This document shows positions 45,611 through 54,210 of a DNA stretch of 64,000 nucleotides, in pieces. Positions within the stretch are counted from its first letter, which is position 1. Every line of letters begins with the position of its first letter. Origin of the DNA: an alpha proteobacterium HIMB59 (lineage in GTDB: Bacteria > Pseudomonadota > Alphaproteobacteria > HIMB59). The stretch is from positions 1,302,001-1,366,000 of the forward strand of contig CP003801.1 in the NCBI GenBank assembly GCA_000299115.1. The letters are read 5' to 3'. The position numbers were made by a program, and so were the translations under genes. The notes under the pieces were generated by a model, which did not search any database, was not told the origin of the DNA, and saw only the letters and a list, made by a program, of their open reading frames with translations.

Positions 45611-46672
45611 TTATTCTTCAGTTTTTTTTTCAGGAGTATCGTCGGGTAAAGCCGGTGGATCGATCATTAATTCTTCGACAGTGTTAGAATTTGACCTAAT
45701 CCTTGTCTCAATTTCCTCTAATAGAGCTGGATTGTCTTTTAAAAACTGTTTTGTGTTTTCTCTGCCTTGGCCGATCTTCTCATCTTTATAGGAATACCAA
45801 GCGCCAGATTTATCAATAATATCAGCTTGAACACCCAAATCGATAATTTCACCAATTTTTGAAATTCCTTCTCCATACATAATATCGAATTCAACCTGCT
45901 TAAAAGGTGGAGCCATTTTATTTTTGACTACTTTTACCCTAGTCTGATTACCGATAATGTTATCTTTGTCTTTAATGGCACCAATTCTTCTAATATCAAG
46001 TCTAACAGAAGAGTAAAATTTAAGCGCATTTCCGCCTGTGGTAGTTTCTGGGCTTCCAAACATTACACCTATCTTCATTCTCAATTGGTTAATAAAAACG
46101 ACCATTGTATTAGTTTTTGAAATAGAGCTAGTTAATTTTCTAAGAGCTTGACTCATTAATCTAGCTTGAAGACCTGGAAGTGAGTCTCCCATCTCGCCTT
46201 CAAGTTCTGCTCTTGGCACCAAAGCAGCTACAGAGTCTATGACCAAAAGGTCTATTCCCTCTGACTTAACTAAAGTATCAGCTATTTCTAAAGCCTGTTC
46301 TCCAGTATCAGGTTGTGAAATCAAAAGTTCATCTATATTGACACCAAGTTTTTTTGCATAACCAGGATCAAGAGCATGTTCGGCATCAATGAAGGCACAT
46401 GTTCCGCCCATCTTTTGAGCTTCTGCAATTACATGAAGTGTTAAGGTAGTTTTACCCGAACTTTCTGGACCATAAACTTCTACAACTCTTCCTTTGGGCA
46501 ATCCGCCTATACCTAAAGCTATGTCTAAGCCTAAGGAACCTGTTGAATAAACATCAACATTACCCATATCTTCATCTTTTTTTCCAAGCATCATTATGGA
46601 GCCTTTTCCATAAGATTTCTCAATGCTACTAATAACTGTTTTTAATTTGTTTAAATTGTCTTTTTTATCCAT
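45611..46672 (-). CDS. recA: Recombinase RecA
   Basis: ATP-dependent strand exchange and SOS coprotease. Walker A GPESSGKT is at 68-75, with [41 protein letters not shown] and [10 protein letters not shown] in the expected order. Length 353 is standard and ends in an acidic tail. A TATAAT box lies 7-12 bp upstream of the ATG. Confidence 0.99.
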   Translation of the reverse strand: MDKKDNLNKLKTVISSIEKSYGKGSIMMLGKKDEDMGNVDVYSTGSLGLDIALGIGGLPKGRVVEVYGPESSGKTTLTLHVIAEAQKMGGTCAFIDAEHALDPGYAKKLGVNIDELLISQPDTGEQALEIADTLVKSEGIDLLVIDSVAALVPRAELEGEMGDSLPGLQARLMSQALRKLTSSISKTNTMVVFINQLRMKIGVMFGSPETTTGGNALKFYSSVRLDIRRIGAIKDKDNIIGNQTRVKVVKNKMAPPFKQVEFDIMYGEGISKIGEIIDLGVQADIIDKSGAWYSYKDEKIGQGRENTKQFLKDNPALLEEIETRIRSNSNTVEELMIDPPALPDDTPEKKTEE

Positions 46673-46678
46673 GATTCT

Positions 46679-46684
46679 ATTATA
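46679..46684 (-). promoter_or_regulatory. Predicted -10 box of recA
   Basis: A perfect TATAAT on the minus strand in the 49-bp gap facing the DUF3553 gene. No good -35 is seen at 16-18 nt. If used, the leader is very short. A near match to the alphaproteobacterial LexA box lies upstream (see findings). Confidence 0.35.
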
Positions 46685-46721
46685 AATAGTAAATAATTGT
46701 ACTTACTAAACAAGAACAAAC

Positions 46722-46913
46722 ATGGAAAATAGCCCGATTTTTAACGATTTTATTCCTGGTGCGTTAGTTAAATGTCCATCGCAACCCAGTTGGGGCATAG
46801 GTCAAGTTCAGTCATGTATTAATGGTAAAGTTACAATTAACTTTGAGAATGTTGGAAAAAAAGTTATAGATTTAATGTTCATAAACTTAGAATTAATAGA
46901 AAATGCTGGCTGA
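46722..46913 (+). CDS. DUF3553 domain protein
   Basis: 63 residues; the pattern GALVKCPSQPSWGIGQVQS followed by KVTINFENVGKKVID matches the small DUF3553 proteins of Alphaproteobacteria (G-x-V-x-HP-x2-P-x-WG-x-GQVQS...VNFEHAGK). The fold is a small SH3-like beta-barrel by pattern; function is not established. It overlaps moaA by 11 bp and diverges from recA. Confidence 0.85.
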   Translation: MENSPIFNDFIPGALVKCPSQPSWGIGQVQSCINGKVTINFENVGKKVIDLMFINLELIENAG

Positions 46914-47892
46914 TCAATTTAAACGTAAAATCGACTATTTAAGAGTGTCTGTCACAGATCGTTGTGATCTAAGATGTACTTATTGTATGGCCGAAGATGT
47001 CACTTTTTTACCTAGACAAGAAGTCTTAACTATTGAGGAGATCATAAAATTAATTGATGTCTTTAATGAATTAGGTGTAAAAAAATTTAGACTAACAGGA
47101 GGGGAGCCCTTAGTTAGAAAAAACATCATTTCTGTAATTGAGCATTTATTTGAATTAAAAAAACAAAATAAAATTATAGAACATACTTTAACTACTAATG
47201 GAACCAATTTAGAAAAGTATTCTTCTACTCTAAAAAATAATGGAATTGATAGAATTAACGTATCTTTAGACAGCCTGAGCCCAATAAAATATAAAGAAAT
47301 CACAAAGTGGGGCAATCTAGAAAAAGTTATAGTTGGAATTCGCTCTGCAATTAATGAGGGTATCAAGGTAAAAATAAACACCGTACTGACTCAAGATTTT
47401 AATGATGAGGAAATATTTGAAATCATAAATTGGTGTGAAAAAAATTCCTGTGATATTTCATTAATTGAAGTAATGCCTATTGGATCTATTGGTGAGAAAA
47501 GATTTGATCAATACCTTTCTATGAAGACCTTTGAGGAAAAATTAGTAAAAAAATTAGAATTAGTTCCATCAAAGTATCGAACAAATGGCCCTTCAAGGTA
47601 TTTTACTAATTCAAAAAACGATCAGAAAATTGGTATTATTTCTGCTATTTCTCATAATTTTTGTGATACTTGCAATAGAGTTAGGCTTACTTGTACTGGG
47701 AAGTTATACATGTGTTTAGGCCAAAATGATTTTGTAGACTTAAAATTTGCACTCAGAAATCAATCAAAAGCTGATATTATCAAACTTATTGAGTATGCAA
47801 TGTCTATTAAACCAAAATCTCATAATTTTGAAATCAATAAAAATAATTATGAAGGATATGTTGATAGATATATGAATGAAACTGGTGGTTAA
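46903..47892 (+). CDS. moaA: GTP 3',8-cyclase MoaA
   Basis: Radical SAM enzyme that starts molybdenum cofactor synthesis from GTP. The first cluster motif CxxxCxxC is at Cys21, Cys25 and Cys28, RLTGGEPLVRK follows, and the C-terminal cluster is in FCDTCNRVRLTC and later Cys. The terminal Gly-Gly that reaches into the active site is present. Length 329 is standard. No other moa or moe gene is in the window. Confidence 0.97.
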   Translation: MLADQFKRKIDYLRVSVTDRCDLRCTYCMAEDVTFLPRQEVLTIEEIIKLIDVFNELGVKKFRLTGGEPLVRKNIISVIEHLFELKKQNKIIEHTLTTNGTNLEKYSSTLKNNGIDRINVSLDSLSPIKYKEITKWGNLEKVIVGIRSAINEGIKVKINTVLTQDFNDEEIFEIINWCEKNSCDISLIEVMPIGSIGEKRFDQYLSMKTFEEKLVKKLELVPSKYRTNGPSRYFTNSKNDQKIGIISAISHNFCDTCNRVRLTCTGKLYMCLGQNDFVDLKFALRNQSKADIIKLIEYAMSIKPKSHNFEINKNNYEGYVDRYMNETGG

Positions 47893-47894
47893 TT

Positions 47895-48656
47895 ATGAAA
47901 ATTAGTTTTGTAGCTTTTCCTTTAGAAAAAAATTTGAAAGCTCAGGCTGAGTTAATTGAAAAATATGGTAACCATAGCCCTGAAGAAGCAGACTTCATCG
48001 TTGCGCTAGGTGGTGATGGATTTATCCTTAAATCTCTTCACGATTATTTAAAAATCAACAAACCTATTTTTGGTATGAATTTTGGTTCAGTTGGTTTTCT
48101 AATGAATGAATTTAGTCTAGAAGGCCTTAATGAAAGACTAAAAAGAGCTCAACTTACAAAACTACGTCCTTTGGTAATGAAAACTCTTTCTCCCACAGGA
48201 AAAGAAGTTAAAGCAATAGCAATAAACGAAATCAGTATAAGAAGGGAAAAATATCAAGCATCAAAACTTCAAATAATAATTGATGATGAGGTTAGAATGG
48301 AAGAATTAGTTTGCGATGGCGTTATCATTTCAACCTCAGCTGGTAGCACAGGTTATAATTATTCTGCTTCTGGCCCAATTATCCCTTTAGGAAGTAATGT
48401 TATTGCCCTTACGGCTGTGAGCGCCTATAGCCCTAGACATTGGAGAGGTGGCCTTTTAAAAGACACTGCCAAAATAAAAATAGTAAATAATCAACCTAGT
48501 AAGAGGCCTATCGTCGCCCATGCAGATCATATTGAAGCCAAAGACGTTACTTCTGTAGAAATAGAAATGTCCGAAGGCTTAGAAATACCCTTGCTCTTTG
48601 ATAATAATCATAAAATAGAAGAAAGGGTCTACAAAGAAATGTTTAAATCACAGTAA
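47895..48656 (+). CDS. nadK: NAD kinase
   Basis: Phosphorylates NAD to NADP. The GGDG motif is in VALGGDGFILK, followed by GMNFGSVGFLMNE, and ISTSAGSTGYNYSASGP forms the second conserved region. Length 253 matches the short alphaproteobacterial type. It starts 2 bp after moaA. Confidence 0.96.
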   Translation: MKISFVAFPLEKNLKAQAELIEKYGNHSPEEADFIVALGGDGFILKSLHDYLKINKPIFGMNFGSVGFLMNEFSLEGLNERLKRAQLTKLRPLVMKTLSPTGKEVKAIAINEISIRREKYQASKLQIIIDDEVRMEELVCDGVIISTSAGSTGYNYSASGPIIPLGSNVIALTAVSAYSPRHWRGGLLKDTAKIKIVNNQPSKRPIVAHADHIEAKDVTSVEIEMSEGLEIPLLFDNNHKIEERVYKEMFKSQ

Positions 48657-48663
48657 CCGTTCA

Positions 48664-49749
48664 TTGTTAATTTTAGTAAAAGTTTTTTTTTTAGTTCTTT
48701 TTATACATACAAAACCTATTTTCGCCTCTGAAGAATGCAGTAATGAAAAAAATTTAAAAATTGGCCTGATAAATAATGATTATATTGATTACCAATATTA
48801 TCTCTATTATGAACTTGGAAACTTTGTTCAAGAAAATAATATTGATTTTGAATTAGCTTTTGTTGATCAAAACATTGATGAATTTGACATAGTTTTTGGT
48901 GAATTTAATCAACTTAAAAAATTATCAAGTAAAGAAATTTTATTACCTAATCAGATTAAAAAATTTTATGAAAGCAATGGTTTAGACATTAAATACAATA
49001 TTTTACCCTTAGATTTAGATACTTTAATAGTTCTGAGCTATGAAACAATTTCAATAAAATATTTGGAAGAACTCAGTAATATTTTTAGTCCAATAAAATA
49101 TACTTTCGGTATGAACTTTAATAATAATAATTACTTATCTAAACTCATATCATTCTCAAGTCATCAACAAATAATAGATATGAAGTCCCATACAGTTGAG
49201 TCAACTTTAAGTTCTTTGAATAAAATTTATAGTAATACCAATAAAAATATTTTAGATGCTAATTTTCTTGAACTTTATAATTCATATGAATCTAGAGAGA
49301 ACCTGTTTACTTTTTTTAGTGACGGAATTATTCTTTATAAAAATTTACAAGATTCTTACTTCAATGTTTTTCCTCAAAATGAATTTATCTGGAATGAAGA
49401 TATAGGTATCTTTGATAAAATTTCTGAACCTGTTCCTTACTCTTATTATGGTTTTAGTGCTTACATTAACAATTCTAACCAAATTGGACTACTATGTCAT
49501 TTGACAAAACAAGAAGTCAGAGATAATACTTTCAAAAACTTTAATTTACAGATTAGCCCTCTATCAGCGTATGAATTAAAAAATTTTGACGATTTACCAG
49601 ATGGATATGAAAAAGTAGTTAATTTAAAAAATAAAAATGTTGTAAATATTGAAGAGGAGTTATTGAACAATATCGACCTTATAAGAGATATTATTTTTAA
49701 TAATCAAGAGTACAGAAATATTATTGATAGCAATAGATACCTAAACTAA
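48664..49749 (+). CDS. Putative periplasmic solute-binding-like protein
   Basis: 361 residues with a signal peptide (about 1-21, ending in IFAS). The mature start KNLKIGLINNDYIDYQYY, an alternation of short strands and helices, and FDIVFGEFNQL around residue 75 resemble the periplasmic binding fold of ABC transporter substrate proteins. I cannot assign a family with confidence, and no permease or ATPase gene is adjacent. Two Cys are present, one just after the signal peptide (EECS). The start is TTG at 48664; there is no closer ATG or GTG. Composition is Asn/Ile/Lys-rich like its neighbours. Confidence 0.5.
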   Translation: MLILVKVFFLVLFIHTKPIFASEECSNEKNLKIGLINNDYIDYQYYLYYELGNFVQENNIDFELAFVDQNIDEFDIVFGEFNQLKKLSSKEILLPNQIKKFYESNGLDIKYNILPLDLDTLIVLSYETISIKYLEELSNIFSPIKYTFGMNFNNNNYLSKLISFSSHQQIIDMKSHTVESTLSSLNKIYSNTNKNILDANFLELYNSYESRENLFTFFSDGIILYKNLQDSYFNVFPQNEFIWNEDIGIFDKISEPVPYSYYGFSAYINNSNQIGLLCHLTKQEVRDNTFKNFNLQISPLSAYELKNFDDLPDGYEKVVNLKNKNVVNIEEELLNNIDLIRDIIFNNQEYRNIIDSNRYLN

Positions 49750-49792
49750 AAATACATTAATTTTAGAAAAATACTTTGTATTTAATAAGATT

Positions 49793-49798
49793 TATAAT
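49793..49798 (+). promoter_or_regulatory. Predicted -10 box of tRNA-Leu
   Basis: A perfect TATAAT, with a start predicted about 30 nt before the mature tRNA. The -35 is poor (AATACT at 17-nt spacing), so strength is uncertain. Confidence 0.4.
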
Positions 49799-49834
49799 AC
49801 ATTCCGTTAAAGACTAAATTGACTCATATTATAT

Positions 49835-49922
49835 GGCCTCGTGCTGGAATTGGTAGACAGTCTGGACTTAAAATCCAGTGGGATTTACTCCCGTGGCGGT
49901 TCGAGTCCGCCCGAGGCTACCA
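49835..49922 (+). tRNA. tRNA-Leu (anticodon TAA)
   Basis: 88-nt class II tRNA. The acceptor GGCCTCG pairs with CGAGGCT with a G1-U72 pair as in E. coli tRNA-Leu(UAA). The D arm reads TGCTGGAATTGGTAGACA, the anticodon stem CTGGA/TCCAG presents TAA, and the T arm is GGCGGTTCGAGTCCGCC. CCA is encoded (49920-49922). It marks the boundary between the housekeeping genes and the polysaccharide region; a glycosyltransferase starts 9 bp later. Confidence 0.97.
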
Positions 49923-49931
49923 CATCTTTGA

Positions 49932-50639
49932 ATGATGAAACTGAAAGAAATTAAACTCAGTGTTATAATCCCCTATTACAATGAGATTAGGACTATCGAA
50001 AATTTAATTCAAAAAATAAAAAATTGTAAAACAAAAATACATGAAATTATTATTGTTAATGATGCTTCTACAGATAATTCATATGAAACACTTGAGAAAC
50101 TTAAAAAAGAAAATCAAAATATTATTTTGATACATTCAAAAAAAAATAATGGAAAAGGAAAATCAATAAAAATAGGCCTTCAATATTCATCCGGTAACTT
50201 GGTATTAATTCAAGATGCCGATCTTGAATATGATCCAAATGATTATAACGCTTTAATTAACCCTTTTATAAATAAATCTGCAGACGTAGTTTATGGATCA
50301 AGATTTTTAGGAGGAGAATGTAGAGTAATCTACTATTGGCATAGAGTGGCAAATATGTTTCTTACACACTTTTCAAATGTGTTTACTAATTTAAATATGA
50401 CAGATATAGAAACTGGATACAAAATATTTAAAAATGAAGTTTTAACTAAAATAGAGATAGAAGAAAATAGATTTGGTTTTGAGCCTGAAATAACTGCAAA
50501 AATATCAAAGAAAAATTTAAGAATTTATGAAGTACCTATTTCATACGATGGAAGATCATACGAAGAAGGTAAAAAAATTGGATTCAAAGATGGCATCAGA
50601 GCAATTTACTGTATAATAAAGTATAATTTATTTAGATAA
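49932..50639 (+). CDS. GT2 glycosyltransferase, DPM1/GtrB-like
   Basis: 235 residues of a soluble GT-A domain: SVIIPYYNE at 10-18, NDASTDNS at 43-50, the metal/nucleotide motif QDADLEYDP at 94-102, YGSRF at 121-125 and TDIETGYKIF at 157-166. This is the pattern of polyprenyl-phosphate sugar transferases such as dolichol-phosphate mannosyl-type enzymes, here without the C-terminal membrane helices of GtrB. It may make polyprenyl-phosphate-sugar donors for the GT-C protein in this region. No Shine-Dalgarno precedes the two tandem ATGs. Confidence 0.9.
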   Translation: MMKLKEIKLSVIIPYYNEIRTIENLIQKIKNCKTKIHEIIIVNDASTDNSYETLEKLKKENQNIILIHSKKNNGKGKSIKIGLQYSSGNLVLIQDADLEYDPNDYNALINPFINKSADVVYGSRFLGGECRVIYYWHRVANMFLTHFSNVFTNLNMTDIETGYKIFKNEVLTKIEIEENRFGFEPEITAKISKKNLRIYEVPISYDGRSYEEGKKIGFKDGIRAIYCIIKYNLFR

Positions 50640-51617
50640 GTATTTTTGAAGAGTGTGTTGTAATAATATAAAAACTAAAATTTGAAAAAAGAAATACCAA
50701 AATAATAAAACTCCACTATCTTTTATAAAGTAAGTAGGTAAAAGTAAAAAAATCAATAAGGTTGTTATAAAAAAAGAACTAAGTGAATTATTTGAAGTTA
50801 ACCTATTTAATAAAGAATGGAAATGAAGGTTATCTGGATAAAAAGGAGATTTACCTCTTATAAGTCTTCTTAAAACACATGTAGTAGTATCAGCTATTGG
50901 GTAAGCTAACAAATTTGCAATGAACCATTCTGATTTTGGGAGATAATTTAAATTAAAATAATAAATTAAAAATAATCCGATAAATGTTCCTAAGAAATAT
51001 GATCCCGAGTCGCCAATAAATGACTTAGGATTTGGAAAATTAAAAAAAAGAATTACCAAGTTAAATAAAATAAAAATTAAAATAAATTTATCTGAAGTTA
51101 AAAAATACAAATACAAAAAAATGATAACCGTATATGATAGGCATAAACCATTGAGACCATCTATAAAATTAATAGAATTAATTAATGCAACGATAAAAAC
51201 AGATGTAATAATTTTATGTAAAAGAAAGCTATCCGAAGATAAGTTTAAAAAACTAATTTCTTTTAAAACAAAAATATTATTTAAATTCAAAAATAAGAAA
51301 ATAATCACGAATTGTAAAATTAGCCTTATTTTAGGTTTTATTGAAAACTTAAGATCTTCGATAATACCTATAGACATCAATATCAAAGAAATAAAAAAAA
51401 GATATGAAAGATCAAAAGTTTTAAAATACAAAATTATTGGAAATAAAAATAAATATGAAATACCAAGTACCCTTGGAGTGTTAGCAGAATGAACACTATG
51501 TTTTTTCAAATATGGATTATCAATAAATAATTGATATTTTTTAGCAAAATTAATCAATATTAAGTTAATTAAAATAATAAAAATAAAAAAAAAAAATAAA
51601 TATAAATAATTTATCAT
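50628..51617 (-). CDS. WecA/MraY-type polyprenyl-phosphate sugar-1-phosphate transferase
   Basis: Polytopic protein of 329 residues with about ten membrane segments. Catalytic motifs are IIEDL at 85-89, NSINFIDGLNGL at 147-158, FIGDSGS at 200-206, IADTT at 241-245 and the nucleotide-sugar loop DNLHFHS at 262-268 (His-x-His). It would initiate a lipid-linked glycan by transferring sugar phosphate to undecaprenyl phosphate. The HxH loop favours a UDP-HexNAc substrate of the WecA/TagO group. It overlaps the convergent GT2 gene by 12 bp and the upstream GT-C gene by 1 bp. Confidence 0.88.
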   Translation of the reverse strand: MINYLYLFFFFIFIILINLILINFAKKYQLFIDNPYLKKHSVHSANTPRVLGISYLFLFPIILYFKTFDLSYLFFISLILMSIGIIEDLKFSIKPKIRLILQFVIIFLFLNLNNIFVLKEISFLNLSSDSFLLHKIITSVFIVALINSINFIDGLNGLCLSYTVIIFLYLYFLTSDKFILIFILFNLVILFFNFPNPKSFIGDSGSYFLGTFIGLFLIYYFNLNYLPKSEWFIANLLAYPIADTTTCVLRRLIRGKSPFYPDNLHFHSLLNRLTSNNSLSSFFITTLLIFLLLPTYFIKDSGVLLFWYFFFQILVFILLQHTLQKYLSK

Positions 51618-53416
51618 TAGGACTTAAAACAATTATCGATTTTTTTATTTAAAGAATAAAGTTGAAAATTTTTAGATTTTAAATAAGCAGGATTTCGCGC
51701 AGATGTCTTTATATTACCAGTCTCAAATATTAATTCTTTTCTAATACAGTTTAGAAAAAAATGAGTGTTAAAATCTGTTTTATCAGCAAAAATATATTGG
51801 ATATTATTACGTTTAAGATGGTTTATGAATTCAAGTCTATCAGGGTCAGAATGTGAAGTAATTACAGATGAAATAAGCTCGAAAGATGAAAAAATGTTTG
51901 TATTAAATAAATTAGACCTAGAGTACGATATTATTCCAACTTCCATGTTATTATCTATTAAAAATTCATCTAATTTCTTAAAATATATATAATCATATCC
52001 ATGTTTAATTAAAATATCCTCTCTTGATTTACTATCAAAAATAGATGAACCAAAAAGATAAAGAGAAAATGAGAGTAAAGATATTAAAGAAAAAAATTGG
52101 GTGTATGATAAAAATATTAAAAAATTTTTTTTTATAATAGAAAAGTTGATACTTATATAGTCTATTGAAAACAATAACGATAAAAAAAATAATAAAAAAT
52201 AAAACCTAGTAGATGTTTGAAATAAAAACAATGAAATGATCAACATCATTAATATAACTAATTTATCTTTAAGATTATCTTTTATTATAAATACTAAAAA
52301 AAAATAAAATGAAAAAATTCCAAGAAAATTGGTCAAATTATAAATTGAAGTAGGTACAATAATATTTAACAGTAATTGAGGAGTGAATTTTAAAAATTGT
52401 TTTTGATCACTAACCCAATCATTAAATAAAAATGTCAATGGACTATCTTGAACATAAAATGGGAAATACGGGAATTCAAAATATTTTATTCTGAATAAAT
52501 ATAAAAGTAAAAACAAAATAGGAAAAACTAAAATCGAATAAAAAATAAATTTCTTTAAAAGCTTAAAATCTTTATTTAAACAACTTATAATAAATATTAA
52601 AGGATAAACATAAAAAGTAATTTTTGTTAATACTGCATAAAAAAAAACACTTAAATACTTAAAACTAATATTTTTTTCTACTTTTAAAAAATTAAAAATT
52701 GACAATCCGATTATAATAATTGGTCCCAAAAAAAATTTTTGAGAAATAATCAAAAAATAAAAAAAAGGAGTTGAAAAAAAAAGAATTATCAAATTCTGAT
52801 TAATTTTTTTTAATTGAAAATATTCAATTAAAAAAAATAATAAAATAATAAAATAGATAAAATTTAAGAGTGATACATAATTATCCGAACCATATATAAG
52901 ACCAAATAAATTATTTATTTCGGCATAACTTACTAAATTTGTATGGAACCAACTTTCATTTAAATAATCAAAATTGTTCACAATTAGTTTATATGGTAAA
53001 GCTAGATGATAGGTATACGAGTCCCCATCTAAAGCGACTATAAAAGAAGATATAAATAGTAATATAAAGCCTAAAAAAAAGATTTTATAATTAAATAGGA
53101 ATTTAACTAAATTATTTATTTGTTTAGTAAATTTTAATAAATTTCTTTTTCCATTTTTAAAATAAATTAATATTGAGAATAAGAAGAAGAAAAAGATTAA
53201 AAATTTTAAATAATTATCTAATTGAAGCAATATTAGAGCAATTATTAATATATTATTTACAATTATTAAGATTGTGAAATTTATTAAAAGACCAAAACTA
53301 TAAATTTTTGATGAGTTACTTATTAACAAAGATGGGATCAATAAACTAAAAATCAAAATTAAATTTATAAAAAAATTAGTTATTGGATCATTTAAATAGT
53401 TAATATAGTTTTCCAT
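51617..53416 (-). CDS. GT-C type membrane glycosyltransferase (PMT/ArnT-like)
   Basis: 599-residue protein with roughly 12 or more hydrophobic segments. After the N-terminal segments comes ALDGDSYTYHLALP (129-141), resembling the first periplasmic loop of GT39/GT83-type enzymes in which an acidic residue is catalytic and YHLALP follows. The C-terminal soluble domain (about 490-599) is mixed alpha/beta. It probably transfers a sugar from a polyprenyl phosphate in the periplasm. The acceptor is unknown. Confidence 0.65.
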   Translation of the reverse strand: MENYINYLNDPITNFFINLILIFSLLIPSLLISNSSKIYSFGLLINFTILIIVNNILIIALILLQLDNYLKFLIFFFFLFSILIYFKNGKRNLLKFTKQINNLVKFLFNYKIFFLGFILLFISSFIVALDGDSYTYHLALPYKLIVNNFDYLNESWFHTNLVSYAEINNLFGLIYGSDNYVSLLNFIYFIILLFFLIEYFQLKKINQNLIILFFSTPFFYFLIISQKFFLGPIIIIGLSIFNFLKVEKNISFKYLSVFFYAVLTKITFYVYPLIFIISCLNKDFKLLKKFIFYSILVFPILFLLLYLFRIKYFEFPYFPFYVQDSPLTFLFNDWVSDQKQFLKFTPQLLLNIIVPTSIYNLTNFLGIFSFYFFLVFIIKDNLKDKLVILMMLIISLFLFQTSTRFYFLLFFLSLLFSIDYISINFSIIKKNFLIFLSYTQFFSLISLLSFSLYLFGSSIFDSKSREDILIKHGYDYIYFKKLDEFLIDNNMEVGIISYSRSNLFNTNIFSSFELISSVITSHSDPDRLEFINHLKRNNIQYIFADKTDFNTHFFLNCIRKELIFETGNIKTSARNPAYLKSKNFQLYSLNKKIDNCFKS

Positions 53417-53448
53417 AATGAAGTTATTTTACTATTAAGAATTATATA

Positions 53449-54210
53449 ATGTTTAATAAAAAATTATCAATAATTTCAGTATTAATGAATAATGAGGACA
53501 CTATATTGAAAATGAAAAATAGTGTAACGAAACAAAATTTAAAAGATTATGAACATATTTTTTGTTTATCAAAAAGATCTAAAGACAACACTAGTAATAT
53601 TGTTAATAAATACTTGACTGCTAATGATATTGTTTTTTATGAGGCTGAAAATACAGTTAATAAGTTTGATGCAATTAATCAAGCAATAAAGATATCAAAA
53701 GGAAGGTATTTGTTTCTCCTTCATGGTGATGATTACATCATTAATGAAAATTTTTTTTTTGAAATTTTTAATATCATATCGAAAGAAAATGATAAGGGTA
53801 TCTTTTATACAAATATAAATATCGTTGATAAATATGATGAAATAAAAAGAAATTGGATTGCAATAAATGACGATAACCTTAATCTTTCAAATGCATGGCT
53901 CATACCTCATACTGGTATTTTAATTGATAGGTATAAAGTAAAAGATAAAGATCTTTATTATAATTCAGACTTTTTTATATCTGGTGACCTACTGTATATA
54001 TTGAAACTAATAAAAAAATACCAAAGGTTATTTAAAAAAATTAATGTTTACTCTGTAAATATGCTTAATACTGGTGACTCCTCTAAATTTAAGAATATCT
54101 TAGAGCAGTTTTATCAAGATAAAAAAATCTTAAAAAGATTTTTTCCAAAAAATTACTTAAAAATTATTTTTTTAAAAAAATTTTCCAAGGTTTATCAGTT
54201 TTTTGTATAA
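53449..54210 (+). CDS. GT2 family glycosyltransferase
   Basis: 253 residues with a GT-A domain: SIISVLMNNEDTI at 7-19, SKRSKDNTSNI at 41-51 in place of the usual D-G-S-T-D, AINQAIKISKGRYLFLLHGDDYI ending in the DxD-like GDD at 93-95, and SGDLLYILKL. Similar to WcaA/colanic-acid type transferases with a HGDD motif. It diverges from the GT-C gene across 32 bp, and its last 47 bp are inside the convergent ligase gene. Confidence 0.85.
   Translation: MFNKKLSIISVLMNNEDTILKMKNSVTKQNLKDYEHIFCLSKRSKDNTSNIVNKYLTANDIVFYEAENTVNKFDAINQAIKISKGRYLFLLHGDDYIINENFFFEIFNIISKENDKGIFYTNINIVDKYDEIKRNWIAINDDNLNLSNAWLIPHTGILIDRYKVKDKDLYYNSDFFISGDLLYILKLIKKYQRLFKKINVYSVNMLNTGDSSKFKNILEQFYQDKKILKRFFPKNYLKIIFLKKFSKVYQFFV

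Noticed and set aside
46980-47381. 133-residue minus-strand open frame
   Set aside because: Antisense to the conserved N-terminal half of moaA; no motif.
49749-49784. AAATACA/TGTATTT inverted repeat after the 361-residue protein gene
   Set aside because: Short, AT-only and without a T run; chance is enough at this composition.
49835-49922. Search for an attachment-site repeat of the tRNA-Leu 3' end
   Set aside because: I found no second copy of the tRNA end and no integrase gene in the window, so integration at this site is not claimed as a feature.
51121-51492. 123-residue plus-strand open frame
   Set aside because: It lies wholly antisense to the WecA-like gene, whose catalytic motifs are intact; no recognisable motif and a composition expected from the opposite strand of a membrane protein.
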